Shown: positions 62,121 through 64,000 of the stretch, one piece after another
Position numbering within the stretch: position 1 is the first letter of the stretch
Layout of the letters: each line of letters opens with the position of its first letter
DNA from: Acidobacteriota bacterium
GTDB taxonomy: Bacteria; Acidobacteriota; Terriglobia; Terriglobales; Acidobacteriaceae
Direction of reading: 5' to 3'
Assembly (NCBI GenBank): GCA_021803035.1
Contig: JAJZME010000012.1
Span: 62,001 to 126,000 of the forward strand
Length of the DNA stretch: 64,000 nucleotides
Notes under the pieces: model-generated
The model's input: the letters and a program-made list of their open reading frames with translations, nothing else
Database searches by the model: none
What the model was told of the DNA's origin: nothing
Program-made: the position numbers and the translations under genes

Positions 62121-62974
62121 GTCTCGCTCCCCGGTAAAGGCGTTACGCGATTGCCGCCTGCGTGCATGCTGGCGAGCATTGCCTCGCGCGCACGTTCCAG
62201 AAGCTGCGCGAGCGTTTCAGCGCGGCCAGCCCCGGCCTGCGCCGCGCCCATGCTCACGGTGATGGAAATCCGGTCGCCCCACCAGCGGAAATCGGTAGTG
62301 CGCGCCAGCCCGGCAAGCGCCCGCGCATGGGCGGCCAGCATGGCGGCGGTGCGCTCGTGGGCGATGACGAGAAACTCCTCGTCGCCCCAGCGGCCGACCT
62401 CTTCGCCCGGCCGCAGGCCCTGCCGGAGCGCCCGTTCCAGCTTCTTCAGCATGGTTTCGCAGGCCACCGCGCCGTGGGTCTTGCGCAGCTCCCGCGCCTG
62501 GTCCACGGCGATCCACAGCACGCCGAACGGCAATCCCTCGCGCACCGCATCCTCGAACTCCGTTGTCAGCCGCTCTTCCAGATCCTCCTGGCTGGCCTCA
62601 ACGGAGTCGTCATCCGCCTCACCGTGGGGCAGTGCGTCCAGACTCTCGGCGGGATGAAAGACCGCTGCGATGCCGATACGCTCGCCGAGGACGTCGCGCA
62701 GCGCCAGCACGCGCGCAATTGTCTGCGCCTCGTGGCCCAGCTTGTGGCGCACGCGGACCATAACACCGTGGCCGGCCTGCTGTTGCGGGCCTCCGCGCGC
62801 CAGCGGCTGCAGCGCGGCAGGCATGGGCCGGCCCAGCAACTCCGCGGCGGCGTAGCCGGTAATGGCCTCGGCGGCGCGGCTCCAGAAGCGCACCTCGCCT
62901 CCCGTACCCACGAGCGCGATTCCCTCGGGGAGGCTGTCGAGCGCGGCTTCCAGTAGTTCGGCGCGATCGGCCAT
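62105..62974 (-). CDS. PAS + GGDEF-like (GDEEF) domain protein
   Basis: N-terminal PAS-like ALDSLPEGIALVGTGGEVRFWSRAAEAITGY; GRWGDEEFLVIAHERT; 16-nt overlap with motA. Confidence 0.85.
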   Translation of the reverse strand: MADRAELLEAALDSLPEGIALVGTGGEVRFWSRAAEAITGYAAAELLGRPMPAALQPLARGGPQQQAGHGVMVRVRHKLGHEAQTIARVLALRDVLGERIGIAAVFHPAESLDALPHGEADDDSVEASQEDLEERLTTEFEDAVREGLPFGVLWIAVDQARELRKTHGAVACETMLKKLERALRQGLRPGEEVGRWGDEEFLVIAHERTAAMLAAHARALAGLARTTDFRWWGDRISITVSMGAAQAGAGRAETLAQLLERAREAMLASMHAGGNRVTPLPGSETCLPS

Positions 62975-63261
62975 CCGGTTCGTTCTCCCTCAGCGGCTGC
63001 CCCGAACGCTCGCCTGCTCAGGCCGCGCCGGGACGCACCGCTTCGCGATGTCTTCTGATTCGCTTATCGGCGCGGCGGGGCGCAACTTCACCGCGGCGTC
63101 TTGCAGAGCGAAGAATCCATGAAGTGTTGGGGAGATTTTGGGAATGGCTGGCGCGGCGGCTGCGCGATGGGGCGGAGTTTGGCGCTTCAAAGCGTTTCTG
63201 AAGCTGCCTGCAGGATGCCCAGGCGCAGCCGTGATGGCTACTTACGGATTTCGGCGTGGAA

Positions 63262-64000
63262 TCAGAAGCTTCTGACCCACTCCAGGATCGAACGCACGCC
63301 GATGCCGCTGGGGCCCTTGGCGATATACGGCCGCGCCTCCTCGACCCAGGCTACGCCCGCAATATCCAGGTGAATCCAGGGTGTGTCCTCGGCAAAGTGG
63401 TGCAGGAACTCCGCCGCCGTAATGGCGCCGCCCCAGCGCCCGCCTGTGTTCTTGATATCGCCGATGTCGCTTTTGATCATGTCGGCGTATTCCTCGCCCA
63501 GCGGTAGCCGCCAGAACTTCTCGCCGGAGACGGCCAGCGCCGCGTCGAACTTCGCGTAGGTCACGTCGTCGTTGGAGAAGGCTCCGGCGTTCACCATGCC
63601 CAGCGCCACCACGCAGGCGCCGGTCAAGGTGGCCGCATCGATCAGGTGCGTGGCGCCGAGCTGGCGGGCATAGGCCAAGCCGTCGGCCAGTACCAGACGG
63701 CCTTCGGCATCGGTGTTGATGATCTCGATGGTCTTGCCGGACATGGCCGTCTGCACGTCGCCCGGCTTCTGGGCTTTGCCGTCGGGCATATTCTCGGCCG
63801 CGCATACGATACCGATGACGCGAACCCTGGGTTGCAGGAGGGCAATGGCGCGCATGGCGCCGATCATGGCCGCGCCGCCCGCCATGTCGTATTTCATCTT
63901 CTCCATGTTGTCGGAGGGCTTGATGGAGATGCCGCCCGTATCGAAGGTGATGCCCTTGCCGACCAGGCCGAGAACGGGGCCCTCGGTTACACCCTCCGGC
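63262..64000 (-). CDS. pepA: Leucyl aminopeptidase (M17), partial at the right edge
   Basis: GKGITFDTGGISIKPSDNMEKMKYDMAGGAA and NTDAEGRLVLADGLAYA. Confidence 0.95.
   Translation of the reverse strand, partial: PEGVTEGPVLGLVGKGITFDTGGISIKPSDNMEKMKYDMAGGAAMIGAMRAIALLQPRVRVIGIVCAAENMPDGKAQKPGDVQTAMSGKTIEIINTDAEGRLVLADGLAYARQLGATHLIDAATLTGACVVALGMVNAGAFSNDDVTYAKFDAALAVSGEKFWRLPLGEEYADMIKSDIGDIKNTGGRWGGAITAAEFLHHFAEDTPWIHLDIAGVAWVEEARPYIAKGPSGIGVRSILEWVRSF

Overview
A 64-kb, GC-rich, gene-dense bacterial chromosomal window. Gene content and protein style (several CarboxypepD_reg/Oar-type TonB-dependent receptors, NtrY/NtrX, the mre-rod cluster with a ribonuclease E/G) suggest an acidobacterium (inference; no marker search was run). 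Core loci: mreB-mreC-mreD-mrdA-rodA, RNase E/G, ntrYX-like, ald with a divergent Lrp-type regulator, rpoD, dnaG, dnaB, motA/motB, and a pepA fragment at the right edge. Accessory loci: three TonB-dependent receptors, a SAM-radical protein with extra C-terminal cysteines, a macro-domain protein, an SDR pair behind a tandem palindromic operator, a DnaJ protein with a C-terminal 10 x 7-aa repeat, a GDP-heptose-type cluster, a zinc-ribbon/AT-hook + sigma-region-4 pair, a PA2779-like/C39-like/TPR-barrel trio, and a molybdopterin oxidoreductase with a fused FeS-NrfD membrane subunit. Non-coding structure includes a two-copy ~440-bp dispersed element (about 9421-9863 and 35631-36075) containing a 31-nt identical block, a nested inverted-repeat element between mreB and mreC, twin TGAA-loop hairpins, and several terminator-like hairpins. 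I recognised no CRISPR array, rRNA, tRNA, transposase or prophage. No single locus is unambiguously a new system; the best leads are the dispersed element, the zinc-ribbon/sigma-like operon, the PA2779/C39/TPR trio and the GAFTGA-less NtrX-like regulator.
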